Positions 16,658 through 25,039 of a stretch of DNA of 64,000 nt are shown here, in pieces; the stretch's first letter is position 1, and each line of letters opens with the position of its first letter. Where the stretch lies: assembly GCF_000785435.2 (NCBI RefSeq), contig NZ_JTDB02000006.1:342908-406907 (forward strand), given 5' to 3'. The notes below the pieces were generated by a model. It saw only the letters and a list, made by a program, of their open reading frames with translations, made no database searches and was not told where the DNA came from. The stretch comes from Paraburkholderia sacchari (GTDB lineage Bacteria; Pseudomonadota; Gammaproteobacteria; Burkholderiales; Burkholderiaceae). A program made the position numbers and the translations under genes.

Positions 16658-17662
16658 TCAGCGCGTGAAATACTGCTTGACCGCATTAACGAACACGTCA
16701 ATGTCCGCGCGTGAAACGTCCAGATGCGTGACGAAACGGGAACCATATAACACCTGGGTAAGAATGCCGCGTTCCCAGAGCCACGCTTCGAGCGGTGCGC
16801 AATGCGGCTGCGGGAACTGTGCGAAAACCATATTGGTGGCCTGCGACAAAACCTTTACCTGATCGATCTGCGCGAGCCCTTCGGCAAGCCTGGCCGCGTT
16901 GTCGTGGTCATCGGCGAGGCGTTCGAAGTGGTGTTCGAGCGCGTAAAGACATGCGGCCGCGAGCACGCCCGACTGCCGCATGCCGCCGCCCAGCATCTTG
17001 CGCCAGCGGCGCGCCGCCTCGATCACCGCCCTGCTGCCGACCAGCACCGAACCCACAGGCGCGCCGAGCCCCTTCGAAAAACACATCGACACCGAATCGA
17101 ACGGGGCGCACAGCGCCTCGAGCGACAGTTTCGAAGCGACCGCCGCATTGCAGACACGCGCCCCATCGAGATGCGTCGACAATCCGCGCTCGCGCGCGAG
17201 TTGCGTGGCCTCGGCGACATAACCCGCGGGCAGCACCTTTCCCCCGGTGGTGTTTTCGAGTGCGAGCAAGCGCGTACGCGCGTAATGGATATCGACCGGC
17301 TTGATGGCGGCGGCGATCTTGTCGAGCGGCAGCGAGCCATCGGCTGCGTTTTCGATGGGCTGCGGCTGGATACTCCCCAGCACGGCCGCTCCGCCACCCT
17401 CGTCCCGGTACGCGTGCGCCGTCTGGCCGACGATGTATTCGTCGCCGCGCCCGCAATGCGCCATCAGCGCGGCCAGATTGCTCTGCGTGCCGGTCGGAAG
17501 GAACAGCCCCGCTTCCTTGCCCGTGCGCTCGGCGACAGTCGCCTGCAAACGCAGCACAGTCGGGTCGTCGCCCCAGACATCGTCGCCTACTTGCGCGGCT
17601 GCCATGGCGGTCAGCATGCCCCTGCTCGGGCGGGTCACGGTATCACTGCGCAGATCGATCAT
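16658..17662 (-). CDS. ltaE: Low-specificity L-threonine aldolase
   Basis: A PLP enzyme cleaving L-threonine, L-allo-threonine and related beta-hydroxy amino acids to glycine plus aldehyde. The 334-residue protein opens with the family signature MIDLRSDTVTRPSRGM, has GDDVWGDDPTV, and the PLP-binding Lys in SMCFSKGLGAPVGS. THLDGARVCNAA carries the cofactor-contacting Asp. Start ATG 17662 with GGAG seven bases upstream. It follows the amino acid permease by 15 bp on the minus strand and precedes the VOC-cupin gene, so it belongs to the hydroxy-amino-acid operon headed by the HpcH aldolase. Confidence 0.92.
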   Translation of the reverse strand: MIDLRSDTVTRPSRGMLTAMAAAQVGDDVWGDDPTVLRLQATVAERTGKEAGLFLPTGTQSNLAALMAHCGRGDEYIVGQTAHAYRDEGGGAAVLGSIQPQPIENAADGSLPLDKIAAAIKPVDIHYARTRLLALENTTGGKVLPAGYVAEATQLARERGLSTHLDGARVCNAAVASKLSLEALCAPFDSVSMCFSKGLGAPVGSVLVGSRAVIEAARRWRKMLGGGMRQSGVLAAACLYALEHHFERLADDHDNAARLAEGLAQIDQVKVLSQATNMVFAQFPQPHCAPLEAWLWERGILTQVLYGSRFVTHLDVSRADIDVFVNAVKQYFTR

Positions 17663-17677
17663 GGGTCGTCTCCCGGA

Positions 17678-19081
17678 TCAAGCGCTGGCGCCGTTGGCGA
17701 CCACCGACTGCGCGAGCCGTTTGCGGTAGACGAAGTACACGATGGAAACTGCGATCAGCCACGGCACGCCAACGATCCACGAGATGTTCCAGAACTCGGT
17801 ATCCAGTCCCATCGTGATAAGAATCGCGCTCAACAAGGCAATGCCGGTGATTTGCGCGATCGGGAACAGCGGCATGCGAACCGGCAGCTTGCGGCCTTTC
17901 CATGCCCGGCGAAAGCGCAGGTGCGTAGCCAGAATCACGATCCACACGAAGATGCCGCCGAACAAGGCAATACCGAACAGATAGTTGTACGCGAGCGGGC
18001 TGAAGAACGACACCGCGGCGGCGGCCAGCACGCCGGCGCCCGAAATCAGCGTGGCGACGAGCGGCGTGCCGTTCGCGGTCAGCGCGCCGATCCAGCGTGG
18101 CGCATAACCGCCGCGAGCGAGCGAGAACAACGTGCGCGAGGACAGGTAGATGTTGGTGTTCATGCTCGAGAGCGCCGCCGTGATCACCACGAAGTTCATC
18201 AGCCCCGCGGCGTGAGCAATGCCTGCGTGCGCGAAGAGCTTCACGAACGGGCTTTGCTGCACCACCTTCGCACCGGCTTCCGTCCACGGGAGGTAAGCCA
18301 CCATAATGCCGAGCGCGAGAATATAGAAGAGCGTGAGGCGCAACACCATCGAGCGCAACGCATGCGGAATGGCGCGCGTCGGATCTTTCGCTTCACCCGA
18401 GGTCACGGCCACGATTTCCACGCCGTAGAACGAGAAGATCGCCATGAGCACGCCCATCCAGACGCCGCTGAAGCCATGCGGCATGAATCCGCCCGGCAAA
18501 CCGGTCAGATTGTGCAAGCCCACGCCCGGCGACCCCGTACCGATGCCGAACACATTCGCGAGGCCGACCACGATGAAGCCGAGAATCGCCACCACCTTGA
18601 TCAGCGCGAACCAGTACTCGAACGAACCGAAGTTGCTCACCGAGCGGCAGTTCACGTAGATCAGCGCAATGCCGAACGCGATGGACCACATCCACACGGG
18701 AATGCCCGGAAACCAGAAGCCCATATAAAGGCCCACTGCAATGGCCTCGCCGCCGACGGCAACCACTTCGATGACCCAGTACGTGTAGCGCACGACAAAC
18801 CCGGCCCAGCGGCTCAGGTACATCTCGGCGTAGGTGCCGAACGAGCCCGCGGTCGGATGCGCAACGGCCATCTCCGCGAGGCTGAACACCATGATCACGG
18901 CGATCAGCGCGGCAATCGCGTAGCTGATCAGCACGCCAGGGCCCGCGTAGCCGATTGCAATGCCGCTGCCCATGAAGAGGCCCGTGCCAATGGCCCCGCC
19001 AATGCCGATCATCGAAATTTGCCGCTGCGTCAGGGCTTTGTGCAAGCCCTTTTCACGCGCGGTAATGTTTGTCTCTTCCAT
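17678..19081 (-). CDS. Amino acid permease (AAT/APC family)
   Basis: A 467-residue inner-membrane permease with about twelve transmembrane segments. The first unwound helix IGIGGAIGTGLFMGSG is diagnostic of the amino acid transporter (AAT) branch of APC, as are SLAEMAVAHPTAGSFGTYAE and the FYGVEIVAVTSGEAKDP loop. Proton-coupled uptake of an amino acid is expected; family members include GABA, proline and threonine permeases, so the substrate is not fixed. It lies between a class V PLP enzyme and threonine aldolase in the operon, supporting import of the compound the PLP enzymes process. Confidence 0.92.
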   Translation of the reverse strand: MEETNITAREKGLHKALTQRQISMIGIGGAIGTGLFMGSGIAIGYAGPGVLISYAIAALIAVIMVFSLAEMAVAHPTAGSFGTYAEMYLSRWAGFVVRYTYWVIEVVAVGGEAIAVGLYMGFWFPGIPVWMWSIAFGIALIYVNCRSVSNFGSFEYWFALIKVVAILGFIVVGLANVFGIGTGSPGVGLHNLTGLPGGFMPHGFSGVWMGVLMAIFSFYGVEIVAVTSGEAKDPTRAIPHALRSMVLRLTLFYILALGIMVAYLPWTEAGAKVVQQSPFVKLFAHAGIAHAAGLMNFVVITAALSSMNTNIYLSSRTLFSLARGGYAPRWIGALTANGTPLVATLISGAGVLAAAAVSFFSPLAYNYLFGIALFGGIFVWIVILATHLRFRRAWKGRKLPVRMPLFPIAQITGIALLSAILITMGLDTEFWNISWIVGVPWLIAVSIVYFVYRKRLAQSVVANGASA

Positions 19082-19118
19082 GTCGTTATTTCCTTGTCGA
19101 ATGTATTTCGCAGGCAGA

Positions 19119-20258
19119 TCAGGCTTCCGGGAGCAACGCCGACAATGTGTCGATCACCGCATGCGTCGTTAGCATGCCCGGCGACATGCGCACGGTGCTG
19201 CCGCGCGTATCCACAAGCACGCCGTGCTTCGCCAGCTTCGTCTCCAGTTCGTGCGGATCGACGTGAGCGGGCAGATCGGCCATCACGCTGCCGCCGCGCT
19301 GCGCATCGACGCGTGGCGATCGCACGGCATAACCTTTGGCGTCGGCCAGCGCAATCAATCGATGCGACAGCGCAAGGTTGTGCTCACGCATGCCAATCGC
19401 GTCGGGCGAGAGCCGCCACGCGAGGCCAGGCCCCGACGCGACAAACGGCAGAAACGATGGCGTGCCGCCATCGAAACGCCGTGCATCGGGCGCCAGCGAA
19501 AAGCGCGAGAGATCCCAGTTGAAGGGATCGGGCTGGCTGAACCAGCCTTGCACGAGCGGCGCCATATCGCTGTCGATCAGCTTCGGATCGAGGTACGCGA
19601 GCCCGGTGCCCGGTGCGCCGCACAGCCATTTGAGCGTGGTCGTCGCGACAAAATCGACGGCCGGTTGCATGACATCGAAATCGAGAATGCCCGCGCCCTG
19701 CGTGATGTCGACCGCAATCAGGCTGCCCTGCGCGCGACCGTGGGCGGCCAGGCGCTTGACGTCCGCACGCTTCGAAGCCGTAGACGTGACCCAGGTGATG
19801 ACCGCCAGCGCCACATCTTCCTGCCAATGGGCGATGAATTCGTCGTCGGTCATGTAGGCCGCGTCTGGCGCGAGCGGCACCGTATCGAGCGTGAAGCCAA
19901 GCACGGGCTCGAGCCCGCGCAGCATGTAGTGCAGGCTCGGGAAGCAATCCGCGGCGATCAGCACGCGGCGTCCAGCCAGACGTTTGCGACCGAGCGCGCC
20001 GACGAAGCGCGCAAACGCATCGGTGACGTTCTCCGACGCAAAAACGGCGTGGGCCGGCGCATTGACCAGCGTGGCCCATTGATCGAGCACCTGCCGCCGG
20101 GCGGCAAGACCGTAGTCCCAGCGCTGCAGGTCCGGGCGGCACCAGCTCGATGCAAACGTGTCGAGCGCGGCGCGCACCGCGTCCTCCTGGCCGGGAAACA
20201 TGCCGACCGAGTGATACAGCAGCCACCCAGAGCGATCGGTATCGGCGGGATGATTCAT
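19119..20258 (-). CDS. Class V aminotransferase / kynureninase-like PLP enzyme
   Basis: A 379-residue fold-type I PLP enzyme. The Schiff-base Lys is in FVATTTLKWLCGAPGTG and the cofactor Asp in IAVDITQGAGILDFDV, which is the kynureninase/class V arrangement. It ends with RMSPGMLTTHAVID, the usual substrate-carboxylate Arg region. True kynureninases have extra aromatic-ring contacts I cannot confirm, and no tryptophan genes are near, so another beta-eliminating or transaminating activity is likelier. Spacing to permease (37 bp) and porin (48 bp) supports one transcript. Confidence 0.82.
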   Translation of the reverse strand: MNHPADTDRSGWLLYHSVGMFPGQEDAVRAALDTFASSWCRPDLQRWDYGLAARRQVLDQWATLVNAPAHAVFASENVTDAFARFVGALGRKRLAGRRVLIAADCFPSLHYMLRGLEPVLGFTLDTVPLAPDAAYMTDDEFIAHWQEDVALAVITWVTSTASKRADVKRLAAHGRAQGSLIAVDITQGAGILDFDVMQPAVDFVATTTLKWLCGAPGTGLAYLDPKLIDSDMAPLVQGWFSQPDPFNWDLSRFSLAPDARRFDGGTPSFLPFVASGPGLAWRLSPDAIGMREHNLALSHRLIALADAKGYAVRSPRVDAQRGGSVMADLPAHVDPHELETKLAKHGVLVDTRGSTVRMSPGMLTTHAVIDTLSALLPEA

Positions 20259-20306
20259 GGATTGGGTTCCTTTCAGTGTGACCAGCGGCGTGATGTGCTG
20301 CGCGCG

Positions 20307-21377
20307 TCAGAACAGATGGCGGATGCCCACCGCGACGCCAGTCTGGTTGTTCTTGCCCGGCAGCTCCGTGTACGCGCCGCCCGAGACGTGGTTGTAGTCG
20401 ACCGTGCCGTACACCTGCGTGGCCTTCGACAGCGAATACTCGGCCAGCAGCACGCCGGCATAACGCTCGCCGTTGTTGGCGGCGTAGCCGTTGAGGTTGT
20501 GCATGTCGTCATAGTAGAACGCGCCCGTGAGCGCCAGCGCCGTTGTGGCCTGATATGTCACGCCCGTATAGAACGTCATGTCGCGACGCTGATTGGCCGA
20601 CGGCGAGCCGGTGACAACGGTGCGGCTCGGGTCGTTGAGCGCCTCGTCGACCGTGCCCGTGCCGTCCTGCCCGCCCAGGTACCCGGCGAACAGCGTCGCC
20701 GGACCGGCGGCATACTTCACGCCCAGACCCCACATGCGCTGAATGTTGTTGCTGAGATCGCGCGTTTCCTGATACGTGCCGCCAAAGCTCGCCGGGCCGA
20801 GGTCATATGAGGCACGCACGCTCCACGACGAATTCCTGCTCAGGCTGCCGGGCTGCTGGCCAAACCCATAGGTTGCGCCGAGATGGAGGCCGCCGAACTG
20901 CCCAGCGTAGGTGGCGGCGCTGTCGATGCGGCCTACCGTCATGAAGAACGGCCATGAGTTCGCCGTATAGTTGCCGACGGTCAGCGGGTCGAAGTCGCCG
21001 AAGAAGTTGAAGGCCTCCGTTCCCTGGCGGCCGAGCGTGAGGGTGCCGTACTGGCTCTCCAGACCCACGTAAGCGTAGCGGCCAAAGAGACGCCCGCCCT
21101 GATTGAGCTTGCCGGTCTGCGGATCGAAGCCGCTTTCGAGTCGGAACACCGCTTTCAAGCCTCCGCCCAGGTCCTCGTCCCCTTTCAAGCCCCAGCGGCT
21201 ATTCGTGATCGCGCCGTTAGTCAGTTGTACCTGGTTGTCGTTTGCCGCATTCGAATTGTTGGTGAAGCGAATGCTCTGATCGACAATGCCGTACAGGGTG
21301 ACCGAGCTTTGCGCGAAAGCGCTGCCCGTCAATCCGATTCCCAGCATGGCTACCGCGGCGTGAAGTTTGCGTTGCAT
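20307..21377 (-). CDS. Trimeric outer-membrane porin (Burkholderia type)
   Basis: A 356-residue general porin. Signal peptide MQRKLHAAVAMLGIGLTGSAFA is followed by QSSVTLYGIVDQSIRF, the standard first strand of the family. GLKGDEDLGGGLKAVFRLE, FGRYAYVGLESQYGTLTLGRQ and the closing GIRHLF with terminal Phe are all present. The start is ATG 21377 rather than the upstream in-frame codon at 21440 because it gives the signal peptide and GGAG lies 13 bases upstream. Embedding within a catabolic operon suggests a substrate-induced pore for the amino compound handled by the neighbours. Confidence 0.92.
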   Translation of the reverse strand: MQRKLHAAVAMLGIGLTGSAFAQSSVTLYGIVDQSIRFTNNSNAANDNQVQLTNGAITNSRWGLKGDEDLGGGLKAVFRLESGFDPQTGKLNQGGRLFGRYAYVGLESQYGTLTLGRQGTEAFNFFGDFDPLTVGNYTANSWPFFMTVGRIDSAATYAGQFGGLHLGATYGFGQQPGSLSRNSSWSVRASYDLGPASFGGTYQETRDLSNNIQRMWGLGVKYAAGPATLFAGYLGGQDGTGTVDEALNDPSRTVVTGSPSANQRRDMTFYTGVTYQATTALALTGAFYYDDMHNLNGYAANNGERYAGVLLAEYSLSKATQVYGTVDYNHVSGGAYTELPGKNNQTGVAVGIRHLF

Positions 21378-21474
21378 GATTTTGCTTTGTCTCCTCATGG
21401 GATGAATAATGGCTCTCCGGTTAGCCTCCGGAGTGGGCACTTCAAAATCCAGGCCGAACAGTCCGCGCAGGGCT

Positions 21475-21504
21475 GCTCAGGGTCGCTCAGGGTCGCTCAG
21501 GGTC
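21475..21504. repeat. Three 10-bp direct repeats at the end of the aminotransferase gene
   Basis: GCTCAGGGTC occurs three times in tandem. The third copy contains the aminotransferase stop codon (minus strand TGA at 21499-21497), so the repeats extend from the stop into the 119-bp gap before the porin start. Confidence 0.75.
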
Positions 21505-22657
21505 GTTTGTGCAACAGTGTTTCGAGCCGGTCCATCGCTTCGATCAGGCTGGCGTCGCTGCGCGCGTAGCACAGGCGAATCTGATGCGCCGATTCCTCGC
21601 CGAACGCGATGCCTGGCGCGAGTCCCACGCCTGCCTCGTGCACGGCGCGTTTGCAGAATTCGAGCGTGTCGGTAACGCCGTCGATACTGAACATCAGATA
21701 GAACGATGCGTTGGCGGGAACCACATGCAGACGGTCGATCGCGCGCAGCCGATCGAGCGCGATTTGCCGGCCGCCGCGGCAGCGCGCCACGAACGCTTCG
21801 ACCTCCGCCTCGCCTTCATTGAGGGCCGCTGCCGCGCCTGCCTGCAGGAATGCCTGGCCGCCGCTGGTGTTGAACTGGACGAGTTTCTCGAACGTGCCGA
21901 GCATCGAACGCGGATATACGAGCCAGCCCATTCGCCAGCCGGTCATGAGCCACGCCTTGGAAAAGCTGTTGATCACGAAGACCGGGTCATCCGGCGAGGC
22001 GATCTCCAGCAGCGAAGGCGCGTAGGGACGGTCGTAAACGATGCGCTGGTACACCTCGTCGGCGAGTATCGCGATGCCGCGCGAACGCGCGAATTCGAGC
22101 AATTGCCGCTGCTGCGCGGTTTCCATCGTCCAGCCAGTCGGATTGCCTGGCGAGGCGTAGTAAATGGCCTTCGTGCGCGCGTCGCAAGCGTCGAAGAGTT
22201 GCTGCAGGTCGAGATGCCATCCGTCCTCGCCGTAACCGAGCGGCACGCTGCGCACTTCGCCGCCAGCAATCGTGACGGCGCGCAGAATGTTGGGCCACGA
22301 CGGCGTAACGCACACGACGTTGTCGCCCGGCTCGATGATCGCTTGCGCCACCAGCGTGACCGCATTCATGCCGCCGCAGGTGACGGAAATGCGCTCGTCT
22401 TCGATAGAGATGCCGCACAGCCGCGCGTAGTACGCGCGAATCGCATCGCGCAACGCGGCAATGCCGCGATTGGGCGAGTAGAACGTGTGCCCCGCCGCCA
22501 GTGCACGACTGGCCGCATCGCAAAACGCTTGCGGCGTCGGCAGATCGCTCTCTCCCGCCCATAGGCCTATGACGTCATTGCGTCCGATCCCCAGACGCCA
22601 GACATCGATGATCGGCGAATCCGGCATCGCTGCGATTGCTCGTCTCGTGATATCCAT
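21497..22657 (-). CDS. Class I/II PLP-dependent aminotransferase
   Basis: A 386-residue aspartate-aminotransferase-fold enzyme. Key motifs: GIAALRDAIRAYYARL, YYASPGNPTGWTM (Asn contacting PLP), ILADEVYQRIVYD (Asp contacting the pyridine N), the Schiff-base Lys in INSFSKAWLMTGWRMGW, and the substrate-binding Arg in HQIRLCYARS. Start ATG 22657 preceded by GAGG at good distance; the frame is open further to 22726. It follows the HpcH/HpaI aldolase gene by 28 bp. Transamination of a 4-hydroxy amino acid would give the 4-hydroxy-2-oxo acid that such aldolases cleave. Confidence 0.9.
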   Translation of the reverse strand: MDITRRAIAAMPDSPIIDVWRLGIGRNDVIGLWAGESDLPTPQAFCDAASRALAAGHTFYSPNRGIAALRDAIRAYYARLCGISIEDERISVTCGGMNAVTLVAQAIIEPGDNVVCVTPSWPNILRAVTIAGGEVRSVPLGYGEDGWHLDLQQLFDACDARTKAIYYASPGNPTGWTMETAQQRQLLEFARSRGIAILADEVYQRIVYDRPYAPSLLEIASPDDPVFVINSFSKAWLMTGWRMGWLVYPRSMLGTFEKLVQFNTSGGQAFLQAGAAAALNEGEAEVEAFVARCRGGRQIALDRLRAIDRLHVVPANASFYLMFSIDGVTDTLEFCKRAVHEAGVGLAPGIAFGEESAHQIRLCYARSDASLIEAMDRLETLLHKRP

Positions 22658-22685
22658 CGCGTCCTCGCATTCCTTTGGAGTCCGA

Positions 22686-23462
22686 TCAAAATGAAAAGGG
22701 CGTGGCGTGCGTCGAACCGCGCGCATCTTCTTTCGCTTCTTCCCGCACCGTGAGAAAGCCTTCCTTCACCACGTCGATGTCGTTGGCGCTCACGGCCATG
22801 CGGCATCCGCGTTCGAACGCCTGACGTACGGCGCGCGCGTTGCCCGTGAAGATGCCGCACGGCAAACCGTTTTCCGTAGCGGCGCGCACAACGCGCTCGC
22901 AGTCGCGGTCGATCACCTGGCGATCGACGGTGCCGCGCGACATGGCAAGGTCGCCGGTGCCGATGAACAGATAGTCGACGCCCGGCGTCGCGGCGATCGC
23001 CTCGACGTTTTCCACGCCCTCGACCGTTTCAATCATCAGACCAATCGCCACCTCGCGATCGGCGGCCAGCATTGCATCGAGCCCGGCACTCAGTGGCCGC
23101 ACGCCGCCGGCCGAGCGCTTCCCCACTGGCGGGTACCGTCCTGCCGATATCGCCCTGCGCGCGTCGTCCGCCGTTTCAATGAGCGGCACCAGCACCGAAG
23201 CCGCGCCAGCGTCGAGCGCTTGCGAGATGGCGCTGTGCGAGTTCTCCGCGCAACGGGCAATCACCGGCACCCGCCTACCCACTGCGCCGATGGCTGCTTC
23301 AAGCGTAGCGCGCTCCCACAAGCCGTGCTGGAGATCGATGACGAGCGCATCTGGATTTGCCTGAGCAGCAAACTCCACCACCGGCGCGCTGCCCAGCGCC
23401 AGCCATATCAGACGAATGGGGCGTTCATCGGCCAGCAGTGGCTTCAGCGAGCGAAAAAGCAT
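22686..23462 (-). CDS. HpcH/HpaI-family 2-oxo-acid aldolase
   Basis: A 258-residue class II aldolase of the HpaI type, cleaving 4-hydroxy-2-oxo acids to pyruvate (or a similar oxo acid) plus aldehyde. Evidence: LIWLALGSAPVVEFAAQANP, VIDLQHGLWERATLEAAI with the catalytic His, the metal-binding Glu in GLMIETVEGVENVEAIAA, and VDYLFIGTGDLAMSRG supplying the Asp. Start ATG 23462 with GAGG upstream; the longer frame from 23519 would overlap the regulatory palindrome. First gene of the seven-gene operon, 305 bp from the divergent GntR start. Confidence 0.88.
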   Translation of the reverse strand: MLFRSLKPLLADERPIRLIWLALGSAPVVEFAAQANPDALVIDLQHGLWERATLEAAIGAVGRRVPVIARCAENSHSAISQALDAGAASVLVPLIETADDARRAISAGRYPPVGKRSAGGVRPLSAGLDAMLAADREVAIGLMIETVEGVENVEAIAATPGVDYLFIGTGDLAMSRGTVDRQVIDRDCERVVRAATENGLPCGIFTGNARAVRQAFERGCRMAVSANDIDVVKEGFLTVREEAKEDARGSTHATPFSF

Positions 23463-23517
23463 GGACTTGCGCCTCGTTCCTGGTGTGTACGGCCGAGCCC
23501 GAAAAGGCCGGCTCAAC

Positions 23518-23537
23518 AAAAACTGAATTCAGTTTTT
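23518..23537. promoter_or_regulatory. Perfect 20-bp palindrome, candidate GntR operator
   Basis: AAAAACTGAATTCAGTTTTT is fully symmetric and lies 56 bp upstream of the HpcH-aldolase start in the divergent space. Related partial copies lie at 23581-23597 and 23737-23753. A GntR/FadR-type dimer binding here is inference. Confidence 0.7.
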
Positions 23538-23580
23538 TGGATAGCAGGAACATTACTGTGGATATATTTTGATGTCAACG

Positions 23581-23597
23581 AACTGACTTCAAATTTT
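23581..23597. promoter_or_regulatory. Second, degenerate copy of the GntR-site motif
   Basis: AACTGACTTCAAATTTT matches the left half of the perfect palindrome at 23518 well and the right half loosely. It lies roughly 60 bp, about six helical turns, from it. Confidence 0.45.
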
Positions 23598-23736
23598 CTT
23601 GCGGGCTCGCGACAAAGCCTTGTTTGTGAGGAATTCGGGGGCTCTTCGAGGCGGGTTTTCACCGATAGGACGACAGGACTGGCGGCCCTGTGGCCGCCTT
23701 GACAATTCGCGCCACAGAAGACGAGAATGCATGGAA

Positions 23737-23753
23737 AATTCAGAATTCAGTTT
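23737..23753. promoter_or_regulatory. Third GntR-site-like copy close to the gntR start
   Basis: The segment contains GAATTCAGTTT, identical to eleven bases of the perfect palindrome, and ends 14 bp before the GntR start codon. That position would suit autorepression. Confidence 0.5.
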
Positions 23754-23767
23754 ACGGAACGGCCGCC

Positions 23768-24463
23768 ATGACCCGAGGGGTAGCAAAGATTCCCAAAGCG
23801 CCGGTCAGAACCGCGCTCACGCAAACGACACTGACCGAGACCATCTATCAGGAAGTCCGCGCCCGGATGCAGCGCGGCGACATTGGGCCGAACGATCGCA
23901 TTCTCGACTACGAAATCGCCAACGAATTTGGCTGCACGCGCATGCCGGTTCGTCAGGCGCTCGTGCGCCTCGTCAACGAGGGTTTTCTGGTCGGCACCAC
24001 GCGCGGGTTCATCATCCCCAGGCTGACGAACAACGACGTCCATGAGATTTTTGAAGTCCGCAGGCTGCTCGAACCGAGCGCCGCAGCAGGTGCAACCGCG
24101 GTGCTGACGGACGTACAGGATGCTGCGTTAAAGCGCGCCTGGCAGAAAGCCGTTCGAAGCTGCGAAAAGCAGGACGGCGCTGCGTTGATGGCGGCCAATG
24201 TGGAGTTTCGCGATGTCTGGCTCTCGGCGGTGCAGAACAGTCGGCTACAAGACACGATCCGGCGGTTTACCGACCACGCGCAGCAGGTCAGGTCGCTCAC
24301 GCTGACCGACCCGTCGACCCAGAAGATTGCACTGGCAGGCATGCGCGAACTGCTGGAAGGCTTCCTCGAACGCGATTCGAAGCGTGTGAGGGCGGCCATG
24401 CTCGAATTCATCCTGAATGCCGAGCAGCGTTATTTCGTGTCGGTGGACGGACAGAACCCGTGA
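23768..24463 (+). CDS. GntR-family (FadR/FCD) transcriptional regulator
   Basis: A 231-residue regulator. The winged HTH covers residues about 18-85 (LTETIYQEVRARMQRGDIGP, CTRMPVRQALVRLVNEGFLV), and the C-terminal helical FCD domain starts at HEIFEVRRLLEPSAAAGA. Start ATG 23768 is chosen over the upstream in-frame codon at 23690 because the HTH then begins at the usual distance. It is divergent from the seven-gene aldolase/PLP operon; three related palindromic elements lie between. FCD regulators usually bind small organic acids, in keeping with an oxo-acid intermediate as inducer. Confidence 0.9.
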   Translation: MTRGVAKIPKAPVRTALTQTTLTETIYQEVRARMQRGDIGPNDRILDYEIANEFGCTRMPVRQALVRLVNEGFLVGTTRGFIIPRLTNNDVHEIFEVRRLLEPSAAAGATAVLTDVQDAALKRAWQKAVRSCEKQDGAALMAANVEFRDVWLSAVQNSRLQDTIRRFTDHAQQVRSLTLTDPSTQKIALAGMRELLEGFLERDSKRVRAAMLEFILNAEQRYFVSVDGQNP

Positions 24464-24532
24464 TCGAAACGTGGTGCGCGCACGCATTGGCCGACCCCAC
24501 GGACCTGTCATTGCCGGGCGGAGGGCCCGGAC

Positions 24533-24928
24533 CTAGCGCCCCATGCGCCGATCGTAACTACGGTTAATCCGCCCAAGCAGCGTTGGATCTTGTGCAGTGC
24601 CGGAATTGAATTGCACCATCACGCTGCCATCGGCTTGCTGGCGCACGTTCGCAGTGACCGTGCCGCCGGCGGCGGTTCCAGCTATTGCGCCGGTGCCGGG
24701 ATCCTGAACCGTGATCGCGACGCCCTCGTCGCTCATCGCGCCTGCCGCAGCGGCGAAGGACCGGTCGAAACTCGCAGGCTGCATGACCACCGTGCCGGGA
24801 GGCGGCGCGTAGTAATACGGACATCCGGCGAGAGGCAGCAGGCCAGCGCATACAGCAGCGAGCATGAGGCGTCTCGCGGCGGCACCCTTCGTTCCGCGCG
24901 ATTTCCGGCTACTCCGTAAGCTCATCAT
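24533..24928 (-). CDS. Small lipoprotein, unknown function
   Basis: A 131-residue predicted lipoprotein: basic N-terminus, hydrophobic LMLAAVCAGLLPLAGC with lipobox LAGC, then PYYYAPPPGTVVM. The mature part contains a glycine-rich stretch (GTGAIAGTAAGGTVTANVRQ) and a basic end. Glycine-rich spacing of this kind occurs in outer-membrane lipoproteins of the 17-kDa-antigen sort, but similarity is weak. ATG 24928 or the next Met at 24925 are both possible starts. It precedes nothing on the same strand; the second DUF4148 lipoprotein lies upstream. Confidence 0.65.
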   Translation of the reverse strand: MMSLRSSRKSRGTKGAAARRLMLAAVCAGLLPLAGCPYYYAPPPGTVVMQPASFDRSFAAAAGAMSDEGVAITVQDPGTGAIAGTAAGGTVTANVRQQADGSVMVQFNSGTAQDPTLLGRINRSYDRRMGR

Positions 24929-25039
24929 GGTGGGCGTCCGTGTGTCAGTTTCCTGGCGGGAGGTTTCAGCCTACCCGTCGTCCGGTTCGTTGAGTATCGG
25001 ACCTTGGTCCGATACCGGCGCCGCCCACCGGGGTCGCCG

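Noticed and set aside
16802..19522. 906-codon open frame on the plus strand
   Set aside because: It is antisense to three well-supported genes (threonine aldolase, permease, class V enzyme), has an Arg/His-rich composition typical of GC-rich shadow frames, and no family motif.
19224..20810. 528-codon open frame on the plus strand
   Set aside because: Runs antisense across the class V enzyme and the porin, which are clear; no motif.
21475..21504. Attachment site or recombination target
   Set aside because: Three short direct repeats at a gene end, but no integrase, tRNA or second copy elsewhere in the window.
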